From: Stomorhina lunata
Lineage: Eukaryota > Arthropoda > Insecta > Diptera > Rhiniidae
Direction of reading: 5' to 3'
Assembly: GCA_933228675.1 (NCBI GenBank)
Contig: OW121743.1
Span: 372,001-436,000 of the forward strand
Length of the DNA: 64,000 bases
Shown: one piece after another, positions 1 through 12,866 of the stretch
Numbering within the stretch: the stretch's first letter is position 1
Layout: the number at the start of each line of letters is the position of its first letter
Position numbers and translations under genes: made by a program
Notes under the pieces: generated by a model
The model's database searches: none
What the model was told of the DNA's origin: nothing
What the model saw: only the letters and a program-made list of their open reading frames with translations

Positions 1-1303
1 AGTCATAGTATTATATGTAATTCCGCAATAATAATGTGGCTGGTGTACAATCATAATATAATATATTAACAATATATAGTAACTTCATGTTTTTTCCTTG
101 TGTGTCTTTGTAAAAATAATATATTTTGGCTTTTAAAAGAGGCCTTAGTGTTCGATATAAAATGTTGTATTTTTGGTCTTTCTGGTATCTGGTTGATTTC
201 CATGACTCGTGTGTCTGCGTTATTTTTTATTGCGCGTATTTGGGGTATTTGGGCATGGGTAAACATTTTTGTTTTAGACATCTCTCTCTGTAGATCAATC
301 AACAATAAACCCTAGTTTTTGTTTAGTTTTTTTTATTTATTTATTTGTTCGTTATTGTATTATATTTTTCATTTATTCACACATTATATTTATTTTTGTT
401 ATTGTATGGCTTTCATAGCCTAATAAAAAAAATATATATAAAATATTTCCTATAATCATAAAAAATTTTTAAATACTTTTATTTATAAACAAGAATTTTT
501 GAAAATATGTTTTATTAATTATTCATGTCTATATGCAGAAATAAAACATCTATAAAATATGTAAAAATCATCTCAAAAATGAAAAGAAATTTGTGTAAAA
601 ATTAATTCAATTTATCCGATTGTCAATCATAATTTATGTGATGATATAAAATTTGTTTGAAAATTTTAAAAACTTTTTCCTTATGCGTCACTTTTTAAAG
701 AAAATCACAAACAATACAATAAAAAGAGTCTAAATCAATTATACAAGTTATCATATCATAAATATTTAGTTAAGGAGCCTCTTTGGCTGGCAAAAAAAAT
801 TCCAACTTTCATAAATATTGATTTATTCATATAAATTAAAATTAGTTAAGCTAATAGTTTTAATAGCAAAAAAAAGTTTTAAACATTATCAAAATAAAAT
901 TCAAATTATCTTATAATGTATTTTAAAACTCGTAAATATTTAAAATTATATAAAAATTTGTATTTTATTAGAAATTAAAAACATAAAACTTGTTTCATCT
1001 TAAGTAGACATTAATTCTATTTTTTGTGATAAACTTTTAGTCAAATATAAAAATTTTATTTCTTCAAATTAAAAGTTAAATAATGAAACCTGTTAAGTTA
1101 AATTTATTTATAAATGTTTTAAAAGTAATAAGAATTGCATAAAATTGCAACAATTTTAAACGTGCGAATATATCGTCGGTGGCAAGGAATATCGCACAGC
1201 GATTTTTTTCTTTAATTTTTTTTATCGATTTTAAACCATTTACACAACCTTTAACTGGTTTGTAGTTTTCAATATTAATTTGTTTGGGTTAGAAGTAGAC
1301 TTA
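1..1303. other. Gene-free AT-rich sequence
   Basis: I see no supported gene. Positions 66-315 are less AT-biased and are open on both strands (79 and 71 codons), but there is no domain, no acceptor-like pyrimidine tract in the needed orientation and no family resemblance. Confidence 0.6.
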
Positions 1304-1379
1304 TATAGTTACTTAAGATCATATAAATAGTTACTTAGGATCATGTAGCTACTCATAATTTTGATCTTAAGTAACTATA
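1304..1379. repeat. 18-bp perfect inverted repeat with a direct copy in the loop
   Basis: TATAGTTACTTAAGATCA at 1304-1321 is matched by its exact complement at 1362-1379. A near-identical direct copy (ATAGTTACTTAGGATCAT) sits between the arms at 1327-1344. This looks like local duplication and inversion or the remnant of a short foldback element. Confidence 0.8.
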
Positions 1380-2623
1380 TTATGATTCGCTGAAACCATA
1401 TTTTGATTATAACCATTAAAATCATAATTTTCCAAAAAAGTATGACTTCTTTAATAGTCCATACTAAGATAATTTTCACTTTAAGATCGTTTTGATCACA
1501 AATATTGATATCTTAACTTTGAGTAAACTTCCTTTTCTTTTAGGTTATCCTTCCCTAATTTTGTTTTTTTTTTAATTTTTTTAGTGATATTTTCTTTTGT
1601 TATTTTTTTTGCACAAATCTCTCTACAAAATGTTTATGACTAAATGTTTTTTTTTTTAAATTTGTTAATTTGTTTTATTGAGTTTGTATTTTTGTTATTT
1701 TTCAAATCGTTTCGTATTCTTAACATTTTTGTTTGTTATTGTTGCTGTTTAAAGCCCTCATTAAAATTTAAAAAAATGAGTTTTAGAACATTTTTTTTTT
1801 TTTTGGCTAAAACTGGTTTTAGCGTTTTTGTTTTTTTTTTTTTGTTTAAAACAACTTCCCAGCTTGAAAAAAGTTTTATTTTTCAAAAATTATAAATCTT
1901 TCAAATAATTTAGCATGTTATTTTTGTTTTTACTTTAACTATATTTTAAAAATAATAATTCAGAATTATATGTTAAAAGGAAAGAATCTAATGTTTTCTA
2001 ATGGTTTCTTGAAAAAAATACACTGAAAAGAAAATGTTCAAATATAACAAAGTCTTGACTTTTAAGTTAAAGGCTGGGAAGAATCTATAGTTTTGTTTGT
2101 TGTCTGAAAAAGTACACTGAGCAGAAAGTTTCAAAATAAGATTTTTTCCAATCAGCTGGATATACCTATTGAAAAACTGTGTAATAAAGGATTGACATAT
2201 AAGATCAAGGCTTGTAATATATATTTTTCTTAACATTAAATTCCGTAACATTATCAATTTTAGCAATAAAATGTTTTTTTAAGAGAAGTAACACTTCTCT
2301 TAAAAATGGTATATTCAATTTGGGCTTCCTTTTTTGAAACGGGATAGAAAAGAGGTTGAAGGTGTTGAAAATAAGTGATAAAGAATTTGTATTATTCAAT
2401 ACTGTAACTACACGTTATGTCCTTTTTAAGAACAGTGAAGTTGCGCCATCTGTTGTTAGCTTGACGCGTTATTTAGGATTTTTGTGCTTTTGTTTATTTT
2501 ACATCGACTGCGTGTTAACACTGTAAAGCTTACTGCTGATGGAGGATACTATGATAATAAATAATTTGAATAGAAGTTAATAATTCCAGAAGTTGATGTT
2601 GCCGTAACTGGAGATCGAAGCTG
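1380..2623. other. Gene-free T-rich sequence
   Basis: There are long T runs (1640-1860) and weakly open frames of low complexity. One CGCCATCTGTTG word lies near 2444. I see no gene. Confidence 0.6.
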
Positions 2624-2668
2624 GGTAGAATATGATATATTACGCTTGGTAATATATCATATTCTACC
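2624..2668. repeat. Compact hairpin: 20-bp perfect stem with a 5-nt loop
   Basis: GGTAGAATATGATATATTAC (2624-2643) and its exact complement (2649-2668) flank the loop GCTTG. The AGCT on both sides adds four more pairs past a single bulged G. On RNA this would be a very stable short hairpin. The loop is short for a typical microRNA precursor, so a foldback repeat is equally likely. Confidence 0.85.
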
Positions 2669-4502
2669 AGCTATATAAATTTTGAATGTTGTTTCCAAAA
2701 TCTAGCTAATTTTTAAAATTTCTTTCAGTATTGCTGTATTGTTTTTTTTTTTGTATCTTTTATGTTAATTTATTAAATACTCCTTAACATTTATATATAT
2801 TTTTTGTTCTTTCGTGTTTTTATTTTTTGTTTTCCGCTTAACCTTGAAGTTTTTTTATTCTATTTTTTTTTTGATTTTGTTATAAAAAATAAGTTTTTTT
2901 TTGTTCTAACATTTAGATTAAAAAGAGTCTTTATAAAATTTATATGTTTTCTGTCTGACCAAAAAGAAATGACATAAATTTTGTTTAGTTCTCGTGTTAT
3001 TTATTTTTTACTTAGCAAAAATATTTGTTTGATATTTTAATGTTTATTTAAATGTTTTAAATGTATTTAAAAAATAATTTAGAAAATAATTTATTTCAAT
3101 TAATATAAATGCAAGTCAAAAATTTTATAATTAAATTGAAAATATATTTTTTTTTTTTTGGTTTTTTTTTTTATCATATTTCCCTTTTGTATTAAATAAT
3201 ATTTTGTTTTATTCTAAATATTTGAAATATTAAGCAAAATCTCTTTTTGACGTTGATTTAGTATTTGCGAGTTTTTCGGATCAAAGGAAAATATACGCAC
3301 GCTACCCCATTTTTGTATTGTACTCAAATTTTTTTAATTCTATTTTTTTTTTTTTGTTATTTTTGTATTTTTAATCACGTTTCGTCACGCTTGGCAGCAT
3401 ATAAATAATTTGTGGTGAATATTCTCAGTTTTTTAGGGTTTAACACATAAAAAAATAAAATAAAAGCTAAATAATTTATAATACAAAAAAAAATAATGAA
3501 ACAAGACGAGTATATATTTTAGGAAATAGACTTTGTTACTAAAAAAAAATATGTAAAAAATGTACATTCATTTTATATTAAGCAAAATTTGAACTATAAA
3601 CTATAGAAAGAACATATGTATACAAAATAAATAAATAAAACACCAACAAATTGTTTGAATAGATTTATTTAAACACATACTTTTCCTTTCATTTAATTTC
3701 ATTCATGATAATGATCAGGTTGATAATAATTTTGTATATAATGAAAAAAAGAACACTACTAGACCGCATAATACAAGTATAGCAGCAAAAACAAAAAAAA
3801 ACTATTTTAATTATATTAAATAACATAAAATAATAAATAAAAATGAACTTGAAATTTGAAAATAATTAAAACGAAACGAAACGAAAAGTATTTAAGTATT
3901 TACATACCAAATATGTGTAATTACAAGTACCAAAAATTGTCTAAAATAAAGTTTCCATAAAAGTCATACCTTATCTCGTTATGCCAAAAAAAATCCTAAG
4001 ATTGTCTTATAATCAAATTTGTTTAGTGGAATCATAGTTTGGTTTCAATTCATCATTAGATAACTTGTTTACTTTCAATGATACTGTCATAAGATATCGA
4101 CTGCAAAGATATTACAATTGCACTTTTTTGTATTTACGCAACTAATTTTGTAGATTTTTTTCGTATCATCATCTCTCTTTTACTCTCAATGATATTTCTT
4201 ACAATTTCACTAAAAGTTTTTGTCGATGTCCTTCTGTTAATTTTTTTTCAGATTTTCAATATAGACTCACTGTCTTATGCCTCTTGCTCATATCAGGCCT
4301 GTCAGATTTGCCGATTTAAATGCATTTTGGCAAATTTTGACCTGGAAAATAGTAGAGTGCCGATATGCAGATTTTGGTTGGAAAATTGGCGATTTTTAAT
4401 ATAATATCGAAAACTAACCTAACTTCAAAGTTTTAACATTTTTTTTAACATATATAACTAATCAGAGATTAAAAATCGATAAAAGTTTTCAAAATTTGGA
4501 AG
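2669..4502. other. Gene-free AT-rich sequence
   Basis: Homopolymer-rich DNA. From about 4280 the GCCGAT- and AACTTCAAAGTTTTAA-bearing flank of the minisatellite element begins; a relative of it occurs near 59950. No gene is supported. Confidence 0.6.
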
Positions 4503-4582
4503 TTTCTGTAGTGAAGTTTTCCATTTAAAATTTTTTCTATCGAAAATTTCCTTAAATAAATTTTTTTGTAAAAAAGAATTTT
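4503..4582 (+). repeat. 80-bp direct repeat, copy 1 (copy 2 at 5258-5337)
   Basis: This block begins TTTCTGTAGTGAAGTTTTCC and recurs 755 bases downstream at 5258-5337 with only two differences in 80 bases by eye. The two copies flank the inverted-repeat element at 4692-5157, so the minisatellite unit was present before that insertion or was duplicated around it. Confidence 0.85.
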
Positions 4583-4691
4583 TTGGAATTTACGGAGTCA
4601 AAATTTGGGAACGAAAAAAAATGTTTAATAAAAAATTGTGCTATATAAAATTTTTTCTACAGAAACATTTTCAATATTTTTTTTCTTATAG

Positions 4692-5157
4692 GGAATTTAC
4701 ACTACTCTAAAATCTAGTAAATTTGATTTTAAATCTCAATCAAAATCTAAATCGTTTACACTACATTTTTTGATATTTGGTAGATTTTATTTTCATAAAA
4801 CGAAACCAAAATTTTTCAAACTGTTATTTATTTTCCTTTCTCATTTATTTTTTTTTTTCCATTTTTGATTCAAATTTATTCAAAATTTAATTTATTTTAT
4901 TAATTTTGGCTCATTTTCTTCTTTTGTTTTGATTTCTTTTCAATTGAAATGTCATTTTGATTTACACAGCGTTGTATTTGTTAGTACTTTTTAGAAGAAA
5001 AACATGGCTGCATTATTAAGTACTACTAGATTTCAAGTAGGTTTTGCCAAAATCTACTTCATAACTAGATTTATTTTTGTATGGGAAATCTATTCAAAAT
5101 CAACTAGATTTTGAACAAAATCTCGTAAGTACTAGATTTCGAGGTAATGTAAATGCC
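4692..5157. mobile_element. 466-bp inverted-repeat element (DNA-transposon type, family unknown)
   Basis: The ends match as an imperfect inverted repeat: GGAATTTACACTACT... on the left against GGCATTTACATTACC... on the complement of the right, about 22 of 28 positions including a shared AAATCTAGTA. CTAGATTT words recur inside. Flanks are TTATA and TTATT, so a short TTA-type target duplication is possible. There is no transposase frame. The element interrupts minisatellite-like sequence on both sides. Confidence 0.55.
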
Positions 5158-5930
5158 TTATTAGAAAAATTTCCATGTAAAATTGTAAAATGGTTTCCGC
5201 CAAAAAATTTCCAATACAAATTTTTTTTCTATAGAAAAATTTTGTATTTTTGTATTTTTTCTGTAGTGAAGTTTTCCATTTTAAATTTTTTCTATCGAAA
5301 ATTTCCTTATATAAATTTTTTTGTAAAAAAGAATTTTCTAAATAGAAAAATTTTCCATATACAATTTTTTGTATAAAAAAAAACTTTCTATATAAAATTC
5401 TTTTGTAGAAAAATTTTCCATATTTTTGCATAGAAAATTTTTTAGCATAAAATTTTTTTGTATGAATAAATTTTACATAAAAAATTTATTTTATGGAAAA
5501 ATTTTCCATATAAAATTTTTCATAAATATTTTTAGTATAGAAAAATTTTCAATATAAGATTTTTGTATAGAAAAATTTTTAATATAAATTTTTTGTGTAG
5601 AAAAATATACAATTTTTTGTATACATAAAAAAATTCTTTTATAGAAAAATTTTCCATATATTCCATATTTTTGCATATAAAATTTTTTAACATAAAATTT
5701 TTTTGTATGAATTAATTTTACATACAAAATTTATTTTATGGAAAAATTTTTCATATGAAATTTTTTGTATAGCAAAATTTTTCATAAATATTTTTAGTAT
5801 AGAAAAATTTTCAATATAAGATTTTTGTATAGAAAAATTTTCAATATAAAATTTTTTGTATAGAGAAATTTTCAATATCATTTTTTTTCTTTTAGAATAA
5901 TTTTTAATATGAAATTTGTTCTATAAAAAA
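5158..5930. repeat. AT-rich minisatellite array with a roughly 30-bp degenerate unit
   Basis: The unit is approximately TATAGAAAAATTTTCCATAT followed by AAAATTTTTTG, repeated about two dozen times with drift. A higher-order duplication is visible: a segment starting TGTATGAATAAATTTTACAT near 5459 recurs near 5704. The reading frames across this array are artefacts of the repeat. Related arrays occur near 45.0-45.8 kb and 60.0 kb. Confidence 0.85.
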
Positions 5931-8606
5931 TTTTGAATCTTATTTGACCAGAATCTAATTCGACCATATTATAATTTTATAGTCAATCATAACATGATCA
6001 GTCAGTTTATAATTACATATACTAAATCTTAATATCTTAAAACCCGATTGTAATATTCTTTTAAATCTTATTTTTGACTCGTCATAAGTGACATCTGTAA
6101 AATCAATAATCATATTTTGATTTTCCTATAATCATACATATTGCAGTTATATAAGCAAAATAGCTTAAGTTGAGATCTTAGAAGTGATTCTTCTGAATAC
6201 ATTGATAGAGAAGTTGTTCTTTAATAAAGCTTTCAAAAACTATTGACTTTATCTCTTATATAAATAAAATGCGTTATCAATATCGGAAACTATCAATAAA
6301 CAAAAAATGGTAGAGCATAATTAAAAAAGATTTCTATAATATTCAGATTTTTATTTAAATTTCTCACGCTGTAGGTACAAGAAGTTGGGATTAAATTAAG
6401 TTAAAGGCGTTTTGCATAAATATAATTCTCTTTCATCTTCAAATTTTTTTTGAAAGATAAACCCATAATTATAAGTGTTATTTATAGGCCCAAAGCCAAG
6501 AAAAAGGCTTAGAATACGATTACTAAACAAAAAAAACTTATTAGAAATATCATAAATTTTCATTAGCAAAAAAGAAACATAACAACAAAATAACTACGTA
6601 GTTATAATGATTTTATGTTTTCGCTTTTGAATTCACTTCCTCGTAAAAATCATTAAACTAAATTTTTAAATTTTTTTCCGAAAGTCGTAATTTTTTTTTT
6701 GTTTGTTACAAGTCAAATTACTTTATAATACAAAAATTATGATGGGATTAAAAAGCTCTTAAACTAACGAGTAAGTTCCTACAGAGAATTGTAAAGTTAA
6801 CTATATCTAAAAATAAAATGGAAATACAATTATATTTTTTTAGTTTCCGTTTAAAGGTTAGGGTGTCTATAGTACGAAACACGCATATTAAAAATCTTGT
6901 GGAAATGTCTTAGACTTGGCTGGGGCCGGGGTTTTGTTTTGTGTTTTTTCATTTTTTGAAATTATTTTTCAAATTATATTATTCCATTCCATCACTCATT
7001 GCTTTTTCGTTTTCAGTCTCTTGGAGTTCAAAGTTAAGTTCATTAGTAGACGAAAAGAAAGAAAAAAAAACCTAATAATATAACAATGAATGGGAAGAGT
7101 GAGAATATTCAGCATAAAATTGTAAATAATTGACGGAAAACACATTTTTTCGTTTAACAAAAATACTCTTTGGTTATAAACAAATAGAAAACAATTGTTC
7201 GTAGTAAACAACTGGAAAAAAATTTTAAAACCTGCAGGCGGCACAAATTTTTTACGTTATAAACAAAAATTCAAGAAAAATATAAAAAAAAATCTAGTTT
7301 CAATTTTTGTTTATAAACCACTTACCACTAAAATGCGTGTAATTGTAAAAAAAAATAACATTGGTGAGAAAGTTTTGAAAATGTAACATTTTGTAACACA
7401 CAATTTTGTCACAATTTAAGGTTAAATTATTTATCTTATTTCGGATAATGTAAAAGGCACGAGAATCTAAATAAAAAAGTATGATTGCAGAGGTCATAAC
7501 ATGGTTGAAATGTAAATTCCATCACTCTCCTGGGATCATAGTTAGAACCAAATAATATTTATGCCACATACAATAATATAGACTATATGTTAAAATTAAC
7601 ATTAATTTTCTAATAATCAAAAATATGAAGAGAGGTATTCTTTAAAAAAATATGCTTGCTGGGAACAAGTGAGATCTAAACTCAAAACTTTCGAAGCGAA
7701 ATTTTTATATTTATGTGCACCTAAATTTTTATGATTAAGTGTGAAAATCTATATTTGTTTATTGTTAATCATTTTCCTCACATTTGTTCCACAAAATGTT
7801 TTGCATATGCGAAAAAAATGGCAAAATTTTTAAACAATAATGATTTCTCACACCTGTATCTTGAAAATCAATGTTAAAATAATTAATCATACAGATTAAT
7901 ACAATTCCCATAACGCTAAAAGTTTTATATTGTTTTTACAATAACTTTTCGCCAAACATTTAAATTGCCCCCAACTAAGTGAGTAACTGACAGATAAATG
8001 AAACATTTATTCAATTATGGCTGGTACCGCTGCTGGCTGGTCCCGTCTACCAGAGCACACACTAATTAAATGCTTAGGAACAAACTTTTAGTAATCACGA
8101 AAAGTCAGCAACACAAAATTTTTATTTAAAAAAATTAAATCAATATCAAAAGTAAATTTTTAAAATATTAAAATTTTTCTGTATTGACAGTATTTTTTGT
8201 ATAACGTTTCATTGAAAAAAACCTTAATTTTGTATAACTAATAATACGTTTAGCAACAAACGCCGGCGGCAACTGGCCAAGACGCCACCTAATTTTGTTT
8301 GACTGAAATTGAATTGAACTCGCCACTAGCGCCGCCACCCACGCCTTTCTATTATTTCCCCTACACGCAATTAATGTTTGCAATATTGTTTGTTCTCACT
8401 AAATTACTTTTGAAGAATTTTTATTACATGTTTTGGCTTATGTTGGAAATGTAATAAATACTTAATTACACAAATGTTCAGGTTATATTTAACTCCTTTG
8501 GGAAAGAAAAACGACGAAAGCTTCAAGTGGTTGTGACTTTTCAATAATAAGAATGGAACAAATTTAGGGATTTTTAAAGCAGAGAGTTAATATTTTGTTA
8601 AATGCC
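5931..8606. other. Gene-free sequence with a GC-richer island near 8250-8360
   Basis: Mostly AT-rich with no supported gene. The stretch 8250-8360 is strikingly GC-rich for this window (GCCGGCGG, CGCCACTAGCGCCGCC). It is open on the minus strand for 71 codons, but no family is recognised and there is no codon or splice evidence. It could be a conserved noncoding element or part of an unidentified repeat. Confidence 0.5.
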
Positions 8607-8873
8607 GTCTTAGCAAACCTATACATCGGAGCCGTCCTGCTCTACATCACAATATGCGAACTTTTGCAAAACAGCTTTTGAGCTTTTACACCGACACACT
8701 ATGTATGAGCGAGACGAAACTATGATTATCCTGCTCACACTTACGTAAAATTGTCTTTTCAAAGTCAGTGCTGCCAGATTAGAACTTTCTGCTCGATTAT
8801 ATAAAGAAATATGTAAATCTGGCAATACTGAACGTAAGAGCTTTCAAAGCTGTTTACCACAAATGCAAATATA
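8607..8873 (-). repeat. Dispersed repeat copy, complementary to 37523-37815
   Basis: Its reverse complement starts TTTGTGGTAAACAGCTTTGA, runs through a TTGCCAGATTT block and ends near TGTAGAGCAGGACGGCT. It aligns over about 270 bases with the sequence at 37523-37815 with scattered differences. No transposase, terminal repeat or target duplication was found, so the class is unknown. A minus-strand frame of 68 codons here is not shared intact by the other copy. Confidence 0.8.
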
Positions 8874-11800
8874 AATGTGTGTGCTTTTGGGCAGGTCTGA
8901 TCTAGGAGATCATAATATGAAGTATATATCTTAATTTAAAGCATTAATCCTACGATGTCCAAGTTTTAGTTTGCAAATATTTGTGTAATTCTTAGAGACT
9001 AAATTTTAATTTTCTTGTAAATTCAATCCTAATTATTTAGTTGCACTAACATTCAATACCAACAATTTCAAGATACAATAAAGGCAGATCGGGAAACTAA
9101 AAACCTTAAATTCTCTTGGATTATTCTTCCATTATGTATTTCATAGTTTTCTTATAATATTTCACTAAAACTCAAAACTTTTTTATTTTTAATTTATTTA
9201 GCATTAGCCATTTATTGTATTTATTTTTCATATTTTTTCTAATTGACAGTTGAATGTAAATTCTATTTAAGATTTTTTTTTTTAATTTTTCCTATACTTT
9301 TTGAAATACGAGTAGTTTTCCCTGCAAATCAGCCAAAAGACAAGCCATGCGAATATTCTCAAAGATTGCCAATTTAGATAAGGCCAACAACAAAGTAGAT
9401 ATAATTCTCAAGTGTATTAAATTAAAATTTATTTTCTTCAATATTTTTCATTTATTGAGAGAGATTTTGAAACAATTTACGTTTTTTTTTTTTTTTGTTT
9501 GTTTTAAAGAAAATGGAAATTGAGTTGAGTCAAATGAAAACGATTTTCAAAAGATTTGAATTTTAAATTTGAATTCTGTTCTGTTTGCCTTAATGTTTTA
9601 TCATTTGATCTAAATTGTTCAATTAATAAAGACTTTTTTCTATTTTAAAAGTTTCAATTTCATGTTTTTCGAAAAAGTGCAAAAATTATTTTACTTTCAG
9701 AATATGGGCTTTGAGAGGGAGGGTTTTTACTGGACTTGTTAACAATATAATGAGTTTGTTTATTGAATTTTAACAAGTTTTTTTTTTGAACATTAATAGT
9801 TTTACATTATTATCAGGATTTCGGTGATCTATAAAGTAAAAAAATAACTAAATTTATTTAATCTTAAAAATACAAGATTTTAGATCAGACCTCCTGGTTA
9901 AAATTTAACAAAGTGGGCGTTTATTGTTTTAATGCCAATTACTAGCTTTTAGAAGCATTTTATTAGATTTTTACTAAATAAAGAAAATACTTAATATCAA
10001 AATTTGAGATAAGACTTAAAACAAGTGTTTGAAATTAGTAATTACCTCCAGAGTTGTTTGTTGCATGCCTTTAAAAGGCTATTTTGGGCCAGGGGAGCTT
10101 TTTTTAAATTACATATATTATATTAAGTGTTCAAATTTGCTTTTAATCTCTTTGGTAATAAGTCAATCATATTTAAAAATGACTTTTCAACTTCCAATTT
10201 AAAAAATTAAAAAAAATTTAATTATGTTTGCTTACGTATCCATTCATCTAGAAATTTGTCCCAAGTATGATTTTTACTGTTTTAGGTTGGCCAACTTAAT
10301 ATGATAGAAAAAGCTTCAGCAAAATGACCGTTATCAACTGTCCAAGCTGTGAAGTTCCTGTTGAAAGGTCTTTAGATGCTAGTTTGTAAGCGGTCCAATA
10401 TGTTTGCCTCAGTCTCGTTAAATATTAAAATAATAACATTTAAAAAATGTTAATTATCTTTAAATAAATAACATAATGTATTCATGTCTTAACTAATTAT
10501 GTTTACACACCTTTTTCAGTTAAATATTTGCAGATTGTCTTAAATCTATTAACAGGTTTTATTAACATTTTTCTAAGTTTAATTAATTTATGCAAAAGAA
10601 AAAAACATTTTTCGGACTTAAAAATATAAAAAATGAATATGTACAACTAAAATTTAAACAAAAATAATAAATAACAAATAATATACATAATTAGTAAAAA
10701 AGTGAAAAATGAAATAAACAGATTTCCGTATATAAACAAAAAAAAACTAGACAATGCAAATTTTTTAAAGGTCTTTGAACTATAGAAAAATTGGATAATT
10801 ATCAATTATTATTAATAATTAATAAATTACTGTTATATAGCAAAAGACAACAATTATTTTGATGGTTAAAGCAAGTAGAAGTTAATGGATAATCGATATT
10901 GATTCATTATTATTTCGTATTAGTTTGACACGTGGGTGGTTTTGAAATAACATTTACCACAAACCAGCAACAGGTGATAGATTTTGTAGTTAATGTTGAC
11001 ATTTCCAAAGAAAAAACTTAAAATTGCAGTTTCTTATTCGTGATTTTTGAAAATATTTTTTTTTTTCTATCTACAATTTTAGTTAAATATGACCACGCGT
11101 GAGTGTGGCTAAACTTCGAGGTAATCCAGCCAAACAACAGCCCCTAACTCATGTGGGCTGAATTTTATAGTAAATCTTGGTATTTTCTTTAAAAAGTGTA
11201 GGTGTTTTAGTTGATTTTTACTATATTTACAACTTGGTCTGCTTTAAAAAAAAATTTTCATTCATAAAATCTTTCATGTATTTAGCAAAAACTCAAAATT
11301 CATTCATGAAACCTCTTAAGCAGAAGTTACATTAAATATTTACAAATACAAATATATTAGCCCACATTGTTTTCAGTTACAAAAGTGCAGTCTTTTTTAA
11401 ACTTTTCTAAGTTATTGAATTTCTGAATATGTCATTTGAGGTCTTCTTGTTACCAACCAAAGTTGCTTTTTATATACATATATTTTTTATTATTGTTTAA
11501 AATTGCTGTTTTTTTATATTTATTGTGTTTTTCAAGAAATAGATAAGAAAAGAAAGGCAAATAAGTGATGACCCTACCCAATTGTTAAAATTGCTGTTTA
11601 TGGGTCATTTGCAGTTGCTACTACTGCCTTATAAAGAGCTCAAAGAGTTTGTCTGCGCGCTATGTTAAAATTGTGGTGAACAAAAGAAATTAAGGTCTCA
11701 AGTGTATGAGTTAAAATGTTAGATAGAATTACACGAGGCAACAAAAAAAAAAAAAAGAACTGCGGTAAAGGAAACAAGAATAATAAAACACCGCTCCCTT

Positions 11801-12866
11801 GTCAGTAATATGTGTGAACGCCAAGTAGGGAGTTACACTCACAAAGAAATTATGGTAAAAAATGTTAGTCCAATTTTTTTTTTTTTTTTTAAATACTCTA
11901 GGGCCTGATTTTTAGCCCCTAAACAATACTTAAAAATATATTGGAAAGTAAACGTAAAATACTAAACATGTTCACGTATGTTATACACAAACATCGAATT
12001 TTTGAAATAAGGGGCTCTTTATATATATTTTCACAGATTTTTACCTACCTCCATCCCTTGCGTAACACATTTTAATAGAAATACGCATACAAAATTCCTC
12101 CACCGTAGCAAAAGTCATATCAATCTCACCCTAAAAGCGTTACGTAATATGTGAACAGCCAATAAATATATAATGCCGTTGTAGTTTAATGCGTAAGTAG
12201 TAAGTTTATTTATAATTTTATTAGTGGTCCAATCAATAGTTGTAGTAACTTTTGTTAGTAGTTTAATCAGTCATTTAAGTAGACTACATAGTTAGTAGTG
12301 TAATCGGTAGTAGTCTACTCTGTAGTTAAGTTTTTTCTGGAAATAAAAATGAATAAAAAGTTATGGTAATAAATGCCGTAACGTTTCCGACTGAAAAGTA
12401 TAAAAAATATATCGAGAGCCTATAAAAAATGGCATTGAATATAAGCTCTCGATATTATACGTTTCAGAATTGGTTGGTATAACAGTTGATATAAAACAAA
12501 CTTTTAAGACAGTTAAAATACCTATGATACTTCTCAAAATTTTTCGAGCGTATTTTTTTTTATACATGAGAATATAGTCCAAAGTATGAACATAAGTAAA
12601 TATGTATCTAAATACAGGCCACATTGTGTGTGTATTTTCATGGACTAATGTAGAAGAAATGATATGCATTAACCAAAGTCAATTTTTTATTTTTTGTACT
12701 AAATTTAACACACAAACTTAAACAAACATAAAAAAATATACAACAAGACTTTTGCAGTTGTTTTTTTTACGGAAATCCGGTGGGTTTTTGTTACAAACTT
12801 TTAGTTTGAATGCTTTTGGTGTTGCTGTGGGTTAAAAGAAACAGCAAGAAAAAACGTTTAATTTAA
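8874..12866. other. Gene-free AT-rich sequence
   Basis: No gene is supported. Short 40-50-bp tandem similarity around TTAGTAGTGTAATC words occurs at 12220-12330, and GC-richer but featureless patches lie near 10310-10400 and 11090-11160. Confidence 0.6.

Noticed and set aside
66..315. Overlapping frames on both strands (79 and 71 codons) at the window start
   Set aside because: Composition is better than the surroundings, but I recognise no family and there is no splice or promoter context; two-strand openness suggests chance.
5077..5881. Several Lys/Phe/Tyr-rich frames of 60-100 codons
   Set aside because: They are translations of the AT-rich minisatellite and repeat the same peptide words.
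5160..5900. CRISPR-like repeat array
   Set aside because: Units are contiguous and degenerate without unique spacers, in a eukaryotic genome; this is a minisatellite.
12361..12669. 102-codon minus-strand frame
   Set aside because: No domain and no codon bias different from the surrounding noncoding DNA.
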